DNA of 64,000 nt. Source: an uncultured Roseburia sp. (GTDB lineage: Bacteria > Bacillota > Clostridia > Lachnospirales > Lachnospiraceae). The stretch covers positions 1 through 64,000 of the forward strand of contig CAJTOI010000015.1 of the NCBI GenBank assembly GCA_910577925.1, written 5' to 3'. The notes beneath the pieces are model-generated. The model did no database searches. It was given only the letters and a program-made list of their open reading frames with translations, and was not told where the DNA came from. Positions 7,944 to 17,218 of this stretch are shown in pieces; positions within the stretch are counted from its first letter, which is position 1; the number at the start of each line of letters is the position of its first letter. The position numbers and the translations under genes are program-made.

Positions 7944-9128
7944 TCACCACACAAAAACACCTTTTCCCTGAAGCTTTAGCATCGCCTCGACGTAGAAATA
8001 ATCCGCATAGACATAGTTCCCGTTCCGTCCGGGCATATGATAGCCCGTCGTCCCGTTTAACGTGATTCCGTCGGTGTCCCCGCTCCAGTCCGCACTCTTT
8101 TCGTCGATTGCCCGCAGCATCTTTACCGCGGCGGCAAGATATTTTCCTCCCGCTTCTTCCGGCACGAGGCCCGACAGCTCAATCAGGCCGCCTGCCGCGG
8201 CGCACGCACCGATATCGTCCTGCACCCACGGCTCTTCGGGCTGGCAGAAATCGGACGGTATCAGGCCGTTTTCCGGAATATTTGCGATAACGTACGATGC
8301 GATCTTTTCCGCCGTCTCCAGGTATTCCTTTTTCTGCGTGTGCCGGTAGCTTGAGGCAAATCCGTAAAGCCCCCACGCCTGTCCTCTTGTCCAGGACGAA
8401 CCTCTGCCGTAACCCTGTCCGCCGTGGTCCGTCTTCACTTTGCCGCTTTCCGGGTCAAACTCCACGATGTGAATCACGCTGCCGTTTTCACGGATAAAAT
8501 GCTGCCTTGTCGTATCCGCGTGCCGCATCGCAATCTGTTTAAACCGCGGATCCCCGGACGTCTCCGACGCCCAGTACAGCAGCGGCAGATTCAGCATACA
8601 GTCTATAATTGCCGCACCCGCCATATAAACGGGCGGCGCACCTTTCACAAGCGGCATCGACTCATTTCCGCTGCCCCACGCGCGGATCACGCCGCAGGCC
8701 GGGTTAAAGCGCCCCGCAAGCCATTTTGCCGCCGCGAGTCCGTCCGCCATCGCCTGCTTATCCCCCGTAATTTTATAATCAAGCACGGAACCCGGCAGCC
8801 ACAGATAGCCGATGTCATGGCTCTCGATTTCAAGCAGGCAGGGATTTAACACCGATTCCGTGTACCGCGCAATCTCTGCGTAGCGCGCATCCTCCGTCAC
8901 ATCATACATCTGCCACATCATCCCGGCCCAGAACGCATTCGTCCAGAAGGTCCGCGTCATGCCGGACGGCCCCTCCTTTGCGGTCATATCGTCGTGCACG
9001 CCTCCTATTGCCTGCGACGGAATCTTCTTTGCGGAGCGCTCGCGCACCTCTGCAAACTTGTTTTCTATTTTCCGCACCGTTTCATCCGCCCAGTGTTTCT
9101 CTTCCGCCGTTAATTTCTCGTATATCAT
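7944..9128 (-). CDS. GH88-family unsaturated glucuronyl hydrolase
   Basis: Expected to hydrolyse unsaturated glucuronyl or galacturonyl units left by polysaccharide lyases, in the cytosol because no signal peptide is present. The 394-aa protein has the alpha6/alpha6-barrel landmarks of the family: an Asp in SHDIGYLWLPGS, a second Asp in AAIIDCMLNLPLLYWAS, and the conserved SSWTRGQAWGLYGFA segment. A GGAGGGAAA ribosome site precedes the ATG. It is 72 bases behind a GPH sugar symporter and likely co-transcribed with it. GH105 is the nearest alternative family; the SxWxRGQAWG segment favours GH88. Confidence 0.85.
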   Translation of the reverse strand: MIYEKLTAEEKHWADETVRKIENKFAEVRERSAKKIPSQAIGGVHDDMTAKEGPSGMTRTFWTNAFWAGMMWQMYDVTEDARYAEIARYTESVLNPCLLEIESHDIGYLWLPGSVLDYKITGDKQAMADGLAAAKWLAGRFNPACGVIRAWGSGNESMPLVKGAPPVYMAGAAIIDCMLNLPLLYWASETSGDPRFKQIAMRHADTTRQHFIRENGSVIHIVEFDPESGKVKTDHGGQGYGRGSSWTRGQAWGLYGFASSYRHTQKKEYLETAEKIASYVIANIPENGLIPSDFCQPEEPWVQDDIGACAAAGGLIELSGLVPEEAGGKYLAAAVKMLRAIDEKSADWSGDTDGITLNGTTGYHMPGRNGNYVYADYFYVEAMLKLQGKGVFVW

Positions 9129-9200
9129 TTTCCCTCCGTTCTGCCGCCCGAGGCGGTATAGACCTTTTTCATCGATTCACGCTTTTTCTCTGCCCGGCAT

Positions 9201-10622
9201 TTATTTTGATGCCTGCCTTCTCTCCTCAAGCACGCTTGCATTTTCATCCACCTGCTTTTTGCCGAGCGGATAGACAAACCACAGAAGCAAAAACACCGCC
9301 AGATAGCAGATGCCCGGAAGCAGCGTCGAACAGTTGTAAATGCCGTCCTTGACGCTCTGCGTCTGCTCGATTCCCTCCACGGAGCTCACATAGCCGATCG
9401 CCACCAGCACAAAACCGCCGAGTCCGCCGGCTGCCGCCTGCGCAAGCTTTCTCGAAAACGAATAGATTCCGTACACGCTTCCGTCGCTGCGCTGCCCGCT
9501 TTGCACTTCCTGATAATCAATCACGTCGGCAAGAAATGCCCATGTCAGCATACTCATCAGTCCCATTCCCATATTGCTTATAAAAATCAGCACGATAAAC
9601 ACCATCGGAGACTGAATCCGCAGCACCCACAGTGTACTAAAAATGACTGCAGAAAGCAGCACGCCGACAGAGCAGACCTCCTTTTTGCCGAATTTCCCGG
9701 CAAGCCTTGAGGCAAGCGGCGCCATCAGCAGCATAGACACCGTGGACGTTAAGCTGGCGAGCGCCATGATCTGCGTATTGTTAAAATAATCTTTGTACAG
9801 GTATGTATTCATCGTGCTTGTCAGCAGGCTTCCGATCAGCAAAAGAATCGCGACACCGATAATGACAAGCAGCGGTTTGCAGCCCGCAAGCTGCTTTAAC
9901 GTCTCACCAAGCCCGACATTCTTATTTTCGGAAACCTTCTCGGCCTGAATCTGTACGCGCTCTGTCGTCAGCTTATAGCAGGCCAGATAAAATACCGCGG
10001 CCAAAACGCCGTATATCACGGCCACGAGCGTCACACGCTCCGGTATAATCACCTGCTGGCCCGCCTCATTCGCGCGGTACACAAGCTGCGGCGTCACCAT
10101 TCCGATAATCATTCCGGCCACCACCGCGCCAACCGTACGGAAAACGGAAAGAGACGCGCGCTCCTTCGCATTGTTTGTGATCACCGAGGACATACTGCCG
10201 TAGGGGATATTGCATGCCGTATAAAAAAAGCTGCCCCACAGAATATAGGTGACAAGCACCCATGCGATCTTGACCGGCATCGGGAAATCCTTCACCCAGT
10301 ACATGTAAATGAGCATACTGCTGACCCCCATCGGAATCACCATGCGCTTGATCCACACGCGGAACCTTCCGTCCTTCGACGGCTTTGCCGTATCGCAGAT
10401 GCGTCCCATCGCCGTATCCGTAAACGCATCGACAACGCGGGCCGCCATCAGGATGATGCCGACGATCCCGGCTCCGATTCCCAGCACATCCGTACAGAAC
10501 ACCATCAGATACATCTGTGCGAAAAGGAATGTAAAATCATTTCCAAAGTCCCCCAGCATGTAGCCGATTTTGTCTTTCAGCCCGAACGGAGACGTTTTTT
10601 GACTGCTTTGTTCTAAACCCAT
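9201..10622 (-). CDS. GPH-family glycoside:cation symporter (MFS)
   Basis: Predicted inner-membrane sugar or uronide importer of the MelB/GPH type with about 12 transmembrane segments. Family signs are KIGYMLGDFGNDFTFLF near the N-terminus and RVVDAFTDTAMGRICDTAKP. The ATG at 10622 (473 aa, MGLEQSSQKTSPFGL) has an AGAGGA ribosome site; a 35-residue upstream extension of the frame is AT-rich leader and is unlikely to be translated. It is transcribed ahead of GH88, suggesting import of an unsaturated disaccharide for that enzyme, and is divergent from an AraC regulator. Confidence 0.87.
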   Translation of the reverse strand: MGLEQSSQKTSPFGLKDKIGYMLGDFGNDFTFLFAQMYLMVFCTDVLGIGAGIVGIILMAARVVDAFTDTAMGRICDTAKPSKDGRFRVWIKRMVIPMGVSSMLIYMYWVKDFPMPVKIAWVLVTYILWGSFFYTACNIPYGSMSSVITNNAKERASLSVFRTVGAVVAGMIIGMVTPQLVYRANEAGQQVIIPERVTLVAVIYGVLAAVFYLACYKLTTERVQIQAEKVSENKNVGLGETLKQLAGCKPLLVIIGVAILLLIGSLLTSTMNTYLYKDYFNNTQIMALASLTSTVSMLLMAPLASRLAGKFGKKEVCSVGVLLSAVIFSTLWVLRIQSPMVFIVLIFISNMGMGLMSMLTWAFLADVIDYQEVQSGQRSDGSVYGIYSFSRKLAQAAAGGLGGFVLVAIGYVSSVEGIEQTQSVKDGIYNCSTLLPGICYLAVFLLLWFVYPLGKKQVDENASVLEERRQASK

Positions 10623-10712
10623 TCTTTTCTTTCCTCTCTTCCCGCCGCTCTCGCGGCAATTTTTCCTATTGTTAATAATTTGCATAAATATCATGGCCAT
10701 GTTTATTCTTTT

Positions 10713-10742
10713 ATTGTGCACAATCACAATTTATGTTATGAT
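10713..10742 (+). promoter_or_regulatory. promoter of the AraC regulator with a 12-bp palindrome
   Basis: A -35-like TTGTGC (10714-10719), 17-base spacer and -10 box TATGAT (10737-10742) face the AraC gene. A perfect 12-bp palindrome ATTGTGCACAAT (10713-10724) covers the -35 element and could be a binding site controlling the divergent pair. Confidence 0.5.
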
Positions 10743-10845
10743 TATAGCAGGCGCCCTTTTGCGGGAACAGTCACAAAAAGAAACACTAATAGCACATTTT
10801 GATACAAACTTGACAGGCACAAAAAGCTGCGCAGAAACGGGGTTT

Positions 10846-11622
10846 ATGATGAAATACGACGCAGACAGCTTCCGGGCTGAAAATCAGGAGGAGATTATCC
10901 GGCGTGAGGCCGTCATCAGCCAGGAATCCGTTTTCAAACGGTACGCTTTAGAAAAAAAACTGATATCCCACGTCGCCGCCGGAAATTACGAACAGGCCGT
11001 CCGGATTCTCGACAGCTTTTCGGACAATCCCGACGATTATCTGGATCTTATCGCAAGAATCCCGGATGACCCAGGCAGGCGGCTCCGCTTTTTCGGTTCG
11101 CTTTTAAATTCCATGCTCCGCGTCTCGCTGCTCTCCTCACAGATTCCCGTCATCCATATCCATGTCATCTCGACTCATTTCGGAATCCTGCTTGAGGAAG
11201 CTCCCGTCGAATACCTGAGGGAAGAGCGCATTCTGCACCGGATTATCGAAGCATACTGCTATTATGCCGGCGAATTCAGCGGCGCGTCGTACAGCGAAAC
11301 CGTCTCAAAAATCACCGACTATATTATCATTCACATAAACGAGGACCTTTCCCTGCACCGGATTGCAGACGCATTCCACTTCTCCCCCGCCTATGTAAAT
11401 CGGATTTTAAAAAAGGAGACCGGCTGCACCACTGTCGCTTACATTAAAAAAAGCAGAATTTTTCTGGCAAAAACTCTGCTCCATTTCGGGGACCTCACAA
11501 TCGCGGACATCGCTGTCTCCGTCGGCTATTCGGACTGCAATTACTTCTGCCGCGTCTTTAAACAGCTTGAGGGAATCTCTCCGCTGCAGTTCCGGCAGCT
11601 GCACGGGGAACGGATTCCGTAA
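10846..11622 (+). CDS. AraC-family transcriptional regulator
   Basis: Probable activator of the divergent transporter-GH88 operon. The C-terminal roughly 100 residues form the double helix-turn-helix domain, with LHRIADAFHFSPAYVNRILK and IADIAVSVGYSDCNYFCRVFK followed by GISPLQFR. The N-terminal part has no recognisable cupin motif and is probably a helical sensor. I start it at the tandem ATGATG at 10846-10849 (about 258 aa). The longer frame to 10669 is hydrophobic AT-rich sequence that overlaps the promoter. The ribosome site is weak (GGGG). Confidence 0.85.
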   Translation: MMKYDADSFRAENQEEIIRREAVISQESVFKRYALEKKLISHVAAGNYEQAVRILDSFSDNPDDYLDLIARIPDDPGRRLRFFGSLLNSMLRVSLLSSQIPVIHIHVISTHFGILLEEAPVEYLREERILHRIIEAYCYYAGEFSGASYSETVSKITDYIIIHINEDLSLHRIADAFHFSPAYVNRILKKETGCTTVAYIKKSRIFLAKTLLHFGDLTIADIAVSVGYSDCNYFCRVFKQLEGISPLQFRQLHGERIP

Positions 11623-11644
11623 ATTGACGTTTTGATCCGAATTC

Positions 11645-11663
11645 CGGCGTTTCGCAAACGCCG
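11645..11663. repeat. short perfect hairpin between araC and MATE genes
   Basis: CGGCGTTT (11645-11652) and AAACGCCG (11656-11663) form a perfect 8-bp stem with a 3-base loop. No T-run follows, so it is not a standard terminator. It lies 33 bases before the MATE start and could act in the leader. Confidence 0.4.
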
Positions 11664-11696
11664 CACAGTGTACCTACAAAAAGGAGATCATATACT

Positions 11697-13025
11697 ATGA
11701 AAGGTGATATGACTACGGGCTCTCCGAAGCAAAAAATATTGTCGTTTGCATTTCCCATGCTGCTTGGCGTTGTTTTCCAACAGTTTTATAATATTGCGGA
11801 CAGCGTGATCGTCGGACGTTTTGTGAGCCTGGATGCGCTTGCCGCCGTCAGCGCCTCCTATCCGGTCACCACTCTGTTTCTGGGAATTGCAACAGGCGGA
11901 GGCGCCGGCGCCGCCATCCTGATCGGTTACTATTTCGGCGCAAAAAAAACGGACGTCATGCTGACATCCATGCGCACATCCGTTCTCTCGTTTCTCGGTC
12001 TGGCGCTGCTTTTGACCGGAGGCGGGCTTCTTCTTGACGACATGACTTTGAAGCTTCTCGGAACCCCCGCCGATATTTTTGCACTGTCGGGCCTGTATCT
12101 GAGAATCTTTTTATACGGCCTCCCGTTTCTGTTTCTCTACAATGTGTGCAATGCCGGATTTCAGGCGCTCGGCGACAGCATAACGCCTCTGGCGCTCCTG
12201 ATTTTTTCTTCGATTCTCAACGTCCTGCTGGATTTGTGGTGGGTCGCCGGTCTGCACGCAGGCGTTTTCGGCGCTGCCATGGCAACGCTGTTTTCGCAGG
12301 CGCTCGCCGCGCTCTGCGCCGCCTTCCTGCTGCACCGCAAAGTCAGCCCCTGGAAAAAAGAAGGGACGTATTTTGACATTCAATGCTTCCGTGAGCTGAT
12401 CGGCTATGCACTCCCCGGTATGCTGCAGCAGAGCGTGGTCGCCGTCGGCCAATTATTTATGCAGAACAAAATCAACAGCTTCGGAACGGCCGTCGTTGCC
12501 GGGCACGCCGCCGCTTTCAAGGTCAACACGCTCGTCATGTCCTCGGTAAATGCACTCGGAAACGCGCTCTCCGGCTACACTTCGCAGAATCTCGGAGCGA
12601 AGCAGAATGCAAGAATCCGTCAGGGGTTTTGTGTCGCTTTGACGGCAACCCTGCTGATGTGCGGTTCGATTTCCCTCTTTGCCTGTATATTCAGCCGGAA
12701 TTTTGTCTCTGTCTTCCTCGAACCGCCCGTCGATTCTAACGCGCTCGGTACCGGAGTCCGATTTCTGCACATTGTAGGCCCCTGTTATCTCCTGCTGGCC
12801 GTCAAAATCTGTACGGACGGCCTGATGAAAGGGCTCGGCAATATGAAAACCTTTACCGTGGCAACGCTCATCGATCTGTGTGTCCGCGTGGGGTCCGCCT
12901 TTCTTCTCACGGATCTGCTCGGCTACACGGCAATCTGTCTGGCGTATCCGTTCGGCTGGGTCGTGGGCCTTGCCATAACGCTCTTTGTCTATTTCAAAAA
13001 CCGAAAAGATTATTATGCGCCGTAA
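11697..13025 (+). CDS. MATE-family multidrug/cation antiporter
   Basis: Membrane exporter of the MATE family (442 aa, about 12 transmembrane segments in two homologous halves). Family features include the N-terminal KQKILSFAFPMLLGVVFQQF and YNIADSVIVGRFV, and the second-half QQSVVAVGQLFMQNKINSFG. The start has an AGGAGATC ribosome site. It follows the AraC gene on the same strand; a shared transcript is possible. The substrate cannot be told from sequence. Confidence 0.9.
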   Translation: MKGDMTTGSPKQKILSFAFPMLLGVVFQQFYNIADSVIVGRFVSLDALAAVSASYPVTTLFLGIATGGGAGAAILIGYYFGAKKTDVMLTSMRTSVLSFLGLALLLTGGGLLLDDMTLKLLGTPADIFALSGLYLRIFLYGLPFLFLYNVCNAGFQALGDSITPLALLIFSSILNVLLDLWWVAGLHAGVFGAAMATLFSQALAALCAAFLLHRKVSPWKKEGTYFDIQCFRELIGYALPGMLQQSVVAVGQLFMQNKINSFGTAVVAGHAAAFKVNTLVMSSVNALGNALSGYTSQNLGAKQNARIRQGFCVALTATLLMCGSISLFACIFSRNFVSVFLEPPVDSNALGTGVRFLHIVGPCYLLLAVKICTDGLMKGLGNMKTFTVATLIDLCVRVGSAFLLTDLLGYTAICLAYPFGWVVGLAITLFVYFKNRKDYYAP

Positions 13026-13040
13026 AGCCGCCCGGCTCCT

Positions 13041-13330
13041 TTATTCGCGCTCTCTGATCGTCACAAGGACACGGTCCCCCGGCTGCTTGCCGATCTCGGA
13101 GCGGATGTCCTTGCGCAGGCCGATGATATAGCAGACGCTACCGTCCTCATTTTTCACACCCATATTTACGATGCTGCCGTCATACGGCGCCCCGTCAAAT
13201 GTGGCGCGCACTTTCTCACCCGGCCGCGTCCGAACTCTTCCCGGATGTCATAGGGAAATGGGACGTATGCGCCTCCTTTCTGTTCCGCCGCGCGTATCAC
13301 GGCTTCGTATTCATATATTTTATTGTTCAT
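13041..13330 (-). pseudogene. frameshifted DUF1905-domain protein
   Basis: The ATG at 13330 has an AGGAGACGG ribosome site and starts MNNKIYEYEAVIRAAE, leading to YVPFPYDIREEFGRGRV, typical of DUF1905. After GRV the frame is wrong, and the rest of the family sequence (FDGAPYDGSIVNMG, then CYIIGLRKDIRSEIGKQPGD, ending TIRERE and a stop at 13041) continues in another frame. The break lies near 13208-13215, where GTGAGAAAGTG could result from a 2-base GA insertion. The gene length of 290 bases equals 96 codons plus 2, which fits. A sequencing or assembly error cannot be excluded. Confidence 0.8.
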
Positions 13331-13391
13331 TTCCGTCTCCTTTGCACAAGCCTGTTTTCTTTTCCATGATATGCCCTCTATCTGCCGAGGC

Positions 13392-15116
13392 TCATCTACT
13401 ACTTCCGGAAACACTTGTTGTCATCGTATTTATCTCCTCATCAATCATGTTAGAAATATATTGTTTCCACATTGGTGCATCTAACATATCTCTTTTCACT
13501 TCACATTTTAAAATTAACTCTCGAAGCTTTTCCGGTTCTGCCTGCTCTACCTCAAACATAGAAACAAAATATCGCCGATATTGAGCCAGGGTAAAGGGCA
13601 CAATATCCAGTCTTTGCCTCACATCTCCCTTTGCATACCATATCCCGTGTCTGAATGTCTCCGCGGTATTCGTATCAACTTTATTGGCAATAAACATTCC
13701 ATATACCGGTTTATCATACTTTAATACTGCATCCGAAACATGCCGTCTAACCGGTTCCCCCTCCATTGCCTCCTGTCTGGATGAAGTTGACATAGTAACT
13801 TCCGTCAAAATAATGAAATCTTCAAACTCACAATATAAATCACCCTTGCCGCCGCCTGCCGTCGAAACCGGTAAAAAATCAGCATCTAATTTAAACCCCC
13901 GTACATCATATGGCTTATTAGACATATGGTCAATTGCCAGTGCTGCCCGCCATAGAACCCACTCTAAATATGCCGGAGTTTCATCTCTTGGAACTTCAAT
14001 GATATTATCATCATCATAATTTAATCTTCCCCCGCCCTTTATAAGCAATGACATATAATCGGCAATCTCTCTCCATTGATTTCGTTGCTCTTTCGCATAT
14101 TGTATTTCATCTGTTTGTGACAATATATTCTCTAAGCGTCCTCTTGCTATATTGATTTCCGTTGCTGTATTTAATGGCAAATCCGATATGTCAAAAAAAA
14201 TATGTCTATCCTGCATTTGTTTCATCAAATCATCCAAAAGAGTTTTTGCAATATCCGTATTATCTGTCGGTAATCCCGCACCTTCACATAGCCTCTTATA
14301 CTGTAATAACAACGGTTCCTCATTCGCAGTACTTTTTGCGAGCTTTTCGGCAAGTACATGCTTTACAGGTGCTATGATCATACCGCGCTCTTTTCGTTGC
14401 AATACTCCAGAAATCCGAAGATAACGCATATTCATATCACTGTAATCCAAAAAGTTATCTGCTTTCTTGTTATAATTTTTTCCACGTTCTGCAATTTCGC
14501 TTTTATCGAAAGAACGCTTGGACAAAGCCGCAGCCCTCCTTTTTCTCAAATTCAAAATATTATCAACTACTGCATTTAATTCATAACCTGGATTTGTAGT
14601 GTGCCCCCACAACGCGAACTCTATTCTGCTAAGCTCTGAAGAACCAGTCCTTTTCTCCAATTCCAGCATAATAGCCAATATCCATCTAAGCGGAGAAAAG
14701 TAGGATTTTCGGTCCGGCATAGGAAATTGCTCCACACTCATTGCACGCAAATAGCACTCCTGTACCGAGGAATATGTATCGGCTTTTAAGAAGCTTTCTC
14801 CAAAAGGAGTTATGCCATCTAATTTTCCAAGCTCCTCCTGTTTCGCATCTTTCATTTTTATCTGCGGATAAATAAGTCCGTTTTTCGCAAACATTAATCG
14901 CCATTTTCTGGCATGACTTCCTGATATATCTTTTCCATCTTCATTCTGAATGATTCCTTTATCATTCAGGAAATTCATAAAGCCAATTTCATTCTCTTTT
15001 CCACGAAGATTTCCGACATACGGTGAATTGGCAAATATTTTAAACCCTTCCTGGATTCTGTTCGGGTTTCTTAATCCCGTATTTCCGACCAACCAGATTT
15101 CTATCTTTTCCTGCAT
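13392..15116 (-). CDS. AlwI-family type IIS restriction endonuclease
   Basis: Predicted to cleave DNA next to a short asymmetric site. The 574-aa protein contains GGGKGDLYCEFEDFIILTEV and SSRQEAMEGEPVRRHV, the hallmark region of the AlwI/MlyI/PleI/N.BstNBI family. Candidate catalytic residues Asp426, Glu439 (ExT) and Glu452 are spaced 13 and 13 apart, which equals the spacing I recall for the nickase N.BstNBI. The start overlaps the end of the methylase by 16 bases, so methylase is translated first. Together they form a restriction-modification system in an AT-rich island. Site specificity (for example GGATC or GAGTC-like) cannot be read from sequence. Confidence 0.85.
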   Translation of the reverse strand: MQEKIEIWLVGNTGLRNPNRIQEGFKIFANSPYVGNLRGKENEIGFMNFLNDKGIIQNEDGKDISGSHARKWRLMFAKNGLIYPQIKMKDAKQEELGKLDGITPFGESFLKADTYSSVQECYLRAMSVEQFPMPDRKSYFSPLRWILAIMLELEKRTGSSELSRIEFALWGHTTNPGYELNAVVDNILNLRKRRAAALSKRSFDKSEIAERGKNYNKKADNFLDYSDMNMRYLRISGVLQRKERGMIIAPVKHVLAEKLAKSTANEEPLLLQYKRLCEGAGLPTDNTDIAKTLLDDLMKQMQDRHIFFDISDLPLNTATEINIARGRLENILSQTDEIQYAKEQRNQWREIADYMSLLIKGGGRLNYDDDNIIEVPRDETPAYLEWVLWRAALAIDHMSNKPYDVRGFKLDADFLPVSTAGGGKGDLYCEFEDFIILTEVTMSTSSRQEAMEGEPVRRHVSDAVLKYDKPVYGMFIANKVDTNTAETFRHGIWYAKGDVRQRLDIVPFTLAQYRRYFVSMFEVEQAEPEKLRELILKCEVKRDMLDAPMWKQYISNMIDEEINTMTTSVSGSSR

Positions 15117-17023
15117 ATATCGCTCCCGTTAAACCCGACAAAAAGATATTCCTGTACTTTATTTCTGTTTGTCTTCGCATGTTTTTGGTTTCCGAATGAA
15201 TATGTATAATCTATTGGAATTACTTCAACATGTTCTTTGTATTTCGCCATAAGTGTAACCATTTCATCCTGTGTCGGCTGACTGTTTGAAGAATACGACA
15301 CAATCAAAATACTACCTGAAAACTTTTTAAATAACTTATCAAATGCATCCGCCGCACCCTTTCTGGTTGAAAACGGCGTAGGGTAGGATTTAAATTTCTT
15401 AGTAATCGTATCCTCCTGTATCTCTACACCCTTCCAATCTCTTGCTAAACCTTCAACAAAATGGTATCTTCGGACATACTCATTATCCGACAAAGGCGAA
15501 TAATACGGCGGATCTATGTACACTAAATCCGGATGCTTAACCTTTAATTCCATCGCATCCCCATGTTTCGATTTATTATTTTTACCGTTGTCAAAGACTG
15601 CTTCATTAATACTTTCAACTGCCTCTAAAAATTGCTGTTCCAACGATTTCTTTAAATCTTTTCGCCCGTCATTATACCGATCACCTGTATATGTAAAAAT
15701 CCCCCTTGGTCTTTTCTTGGTACAAGCTCGAATTAATGCAGTCATTGCAATTGCCCTTTTATATTGATTACGCATTCCGGCAATATTCGTCCGTAGTATG
15801 TCTATTAGCAGGTTTTCTTCATCGGTAAAATATAATCCTCGAAATGTTGTCTCTACAAAGCGATCTGTTTCCTTCGTTTTAACCAACAAACTTTTTGCTT
15901 CTTCTATCGGTAACAAGACGTTATTATTTTCAACCATTGCCTTTGTAAAAGTAGCCGACATCACCATATAATCATTGCTGATTACCGTTTTTCCCTTAGC
16001 TTTAAACATGTATCCTACAATTCCGGAGCCGGAAAAAAGATCAACCACCGTATCAAATGTAAACTGTGATGTTACAGCCCAAATTTGCAATAACAACTTA
16101 CTCTTAGAGCCCATATATCTGGTCGGTGGATATTTCGATACCTGCTCAGGCAACGGTTGAGGAACTATTTTTAACATTGATCCCTGTTTTGGGGGCACGA
16201 TGACAATAACATCTTCTCCCTTTCTTTTATTTCCATTACAGGAAATATGTCTTTTCGTCTGAACAATTTCTATTTTATAATCGGCATATAATTCATGAAC
16301 TAAGGGATGATTAGAATTTGTCAATATTACATGACAGCCTAACTGCTGCAACCGCTTTACTTCATTTGCCAATTCAATATGATCTTCCTCATAAAATTGT
16401 TCTTTTGTGTATCTTTTAAAATCTGAATATTCTGAAATTGGCAGATAAGGTGGATCCAAAAACACAAAATCACCTTCCCTGGCACATTCTTTTAATACGG
16501 AAAGATAGTCACCGCATTTTATTGTTGCTTTTTTTAATACCTCCGACGCCGCGTATAATGCACTCTCATCACAGAATTTCGGGTCTTTATACTTTCCAAA
16601 TGGTACATTAAATTGCCCATTTCTATTAACACGATATAACCCGTTGAAACATGTTTTATTTAAGTAAATTGTTCTTGCTGCCGCTTCCTCTTTCGACAGA
16701 TTCGTCCATTCCACTGAGCGTACTGTATAAAAATCCTCTTTTGTATTTTTATATTCTCTTAAATAAGTAATTACACCTGTGATATTATCGGCAACCTGCT
16801 TATACATATTAATCAATTCCGGATTACTGTCTGCAAGAACAGCCTGTTCTGGGCTTAATGCAAAAAACAAAGCGCCCCCGCCAATAAAAGGTTCAATGTA
16901 TTTTCCATACCTTTCCGGTATTTTGGGCATAATATTGCCCAACATTTGCGTTTTCCCGCCTGCCCACTTTAAAATCGGTTTTGCCTGTACTATTTTTTCC
17001 TGTTTCGGCACCTGTTCTGCCAT
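15101..17023 (-). CDS. double-headed (fused) D12-class adenine-N6 DNA methyltransferase
   Basis: Protects the host from the overlapping AlwI-type endonuclease. The 640-aa protein consists of two complete Dam-like (D12) methylases in tandem. The first has KPILKWAGGKTQML, FIGGGALFFAL and DPPY at about 190-193. The second starts YPPTRYMGSKSKL, with DLFSGSGIVGYMF at about 330 and DPPY at about 504-507. This is the M.FokI architecture, in which each half methylates one strand of an asymmetric site. The ATG at 17023 has a GAGG ribosome site and starts MAEQVPKQEK; 19 extra upstream codons are less likely. Confidence 0.9.
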   Translation of the reverse strand: MAEQVPKQEKIVQAKPILKWAGGKTQMLGNIMPKIPERYGKYIEPFIGGGALFFALSPEQAVLADSNPELINMYKQVADNITGVITYLREYKNTKEDFYTVRSVEWTNLSKEEAAARTIYLNKTCFNGLYRVNRNGQFNVPFGKYKDPKFCDESALYAASEVLKKATIKCGDYLSVLKECAREGDFVFLDPPYLPISEYSDFKRYTKEQFYEEDHIELANEVKRLQQLGCHVILTNSNHPLVHELYADYKIEIVQTKRHISCNGNKRKGEDVIVIVPPKQGSMLKIVPQPLPEQVSKYPPTRYMGSKSKLLLQIWAVTSQFTFDTVVDLFSGSGIVGYMFKAKGKTVISNDYMVMSATFTKAMVENNNVLLPIEEAKSLLVKTKETDRFVETTFRGLYFTDEENLLIDILRTNIAGMRNQYKRAIAMTALIRACTKKRPRGIFTYTGDRYNDGRKDLKKSLEQQFLEAVESINEAVFDNGKNNKSKHGDAMELKVKHPDLVYIDPPYYSPLSDNEYVRRYHFVEGLARDWKGVEIQEDTITKKFKSYPTPFSTRKGAADAFDKLFKKFSGSILIVSYSSNSQPTQDEMVTLMAKYKEHVEVIPIDYTYSFGNQKHAKTNRNKVQEYLFVGFNGSDICRKR

Positions 17024-17049
17024 TTCTATATCCTCTATTCTTACCCTCA

Positions 17050-17080
17050 GTGAACAAATGGAGTGTGTGCCCTTGTTCAC
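17050..17080. repeat. inverted repeat in the methylase leader
   Basis: GTGAACAA (17050-17057) and TTGTTCAC (17073-17080) are perfect 8-bp inverted arms separated by 15 bases, 27 bases upstream of the methylase ATG. It may be an operator or a leader hairpin controlling expression of the restriction-modification genes. A -35-like TTGAAA and -10-like TAGTAT lie upstream on the minus strand. Confidence 0.45.
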
Positions 17081-17218
17081 CGAAGGTACTTTTCTTTACA
17101 TACTAAAGTTAGTCTACCATGCGATTTCAACAATATCAACATCTGTTTCAGTACCTGCCAATTCCCCGATTCGTTTTCTGTATGTTATTCTTATCTTCCA
17201 AATTTCTTATTCTGTCAG

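Noticed and set aside
13025..13044. Terminator between the MATE gene and the DUF1905 remnant
   Set aside because: AGCCG/CGGCT is only a 5-bp stem with a 2-base loop and a broken T-tract; too weak to call.
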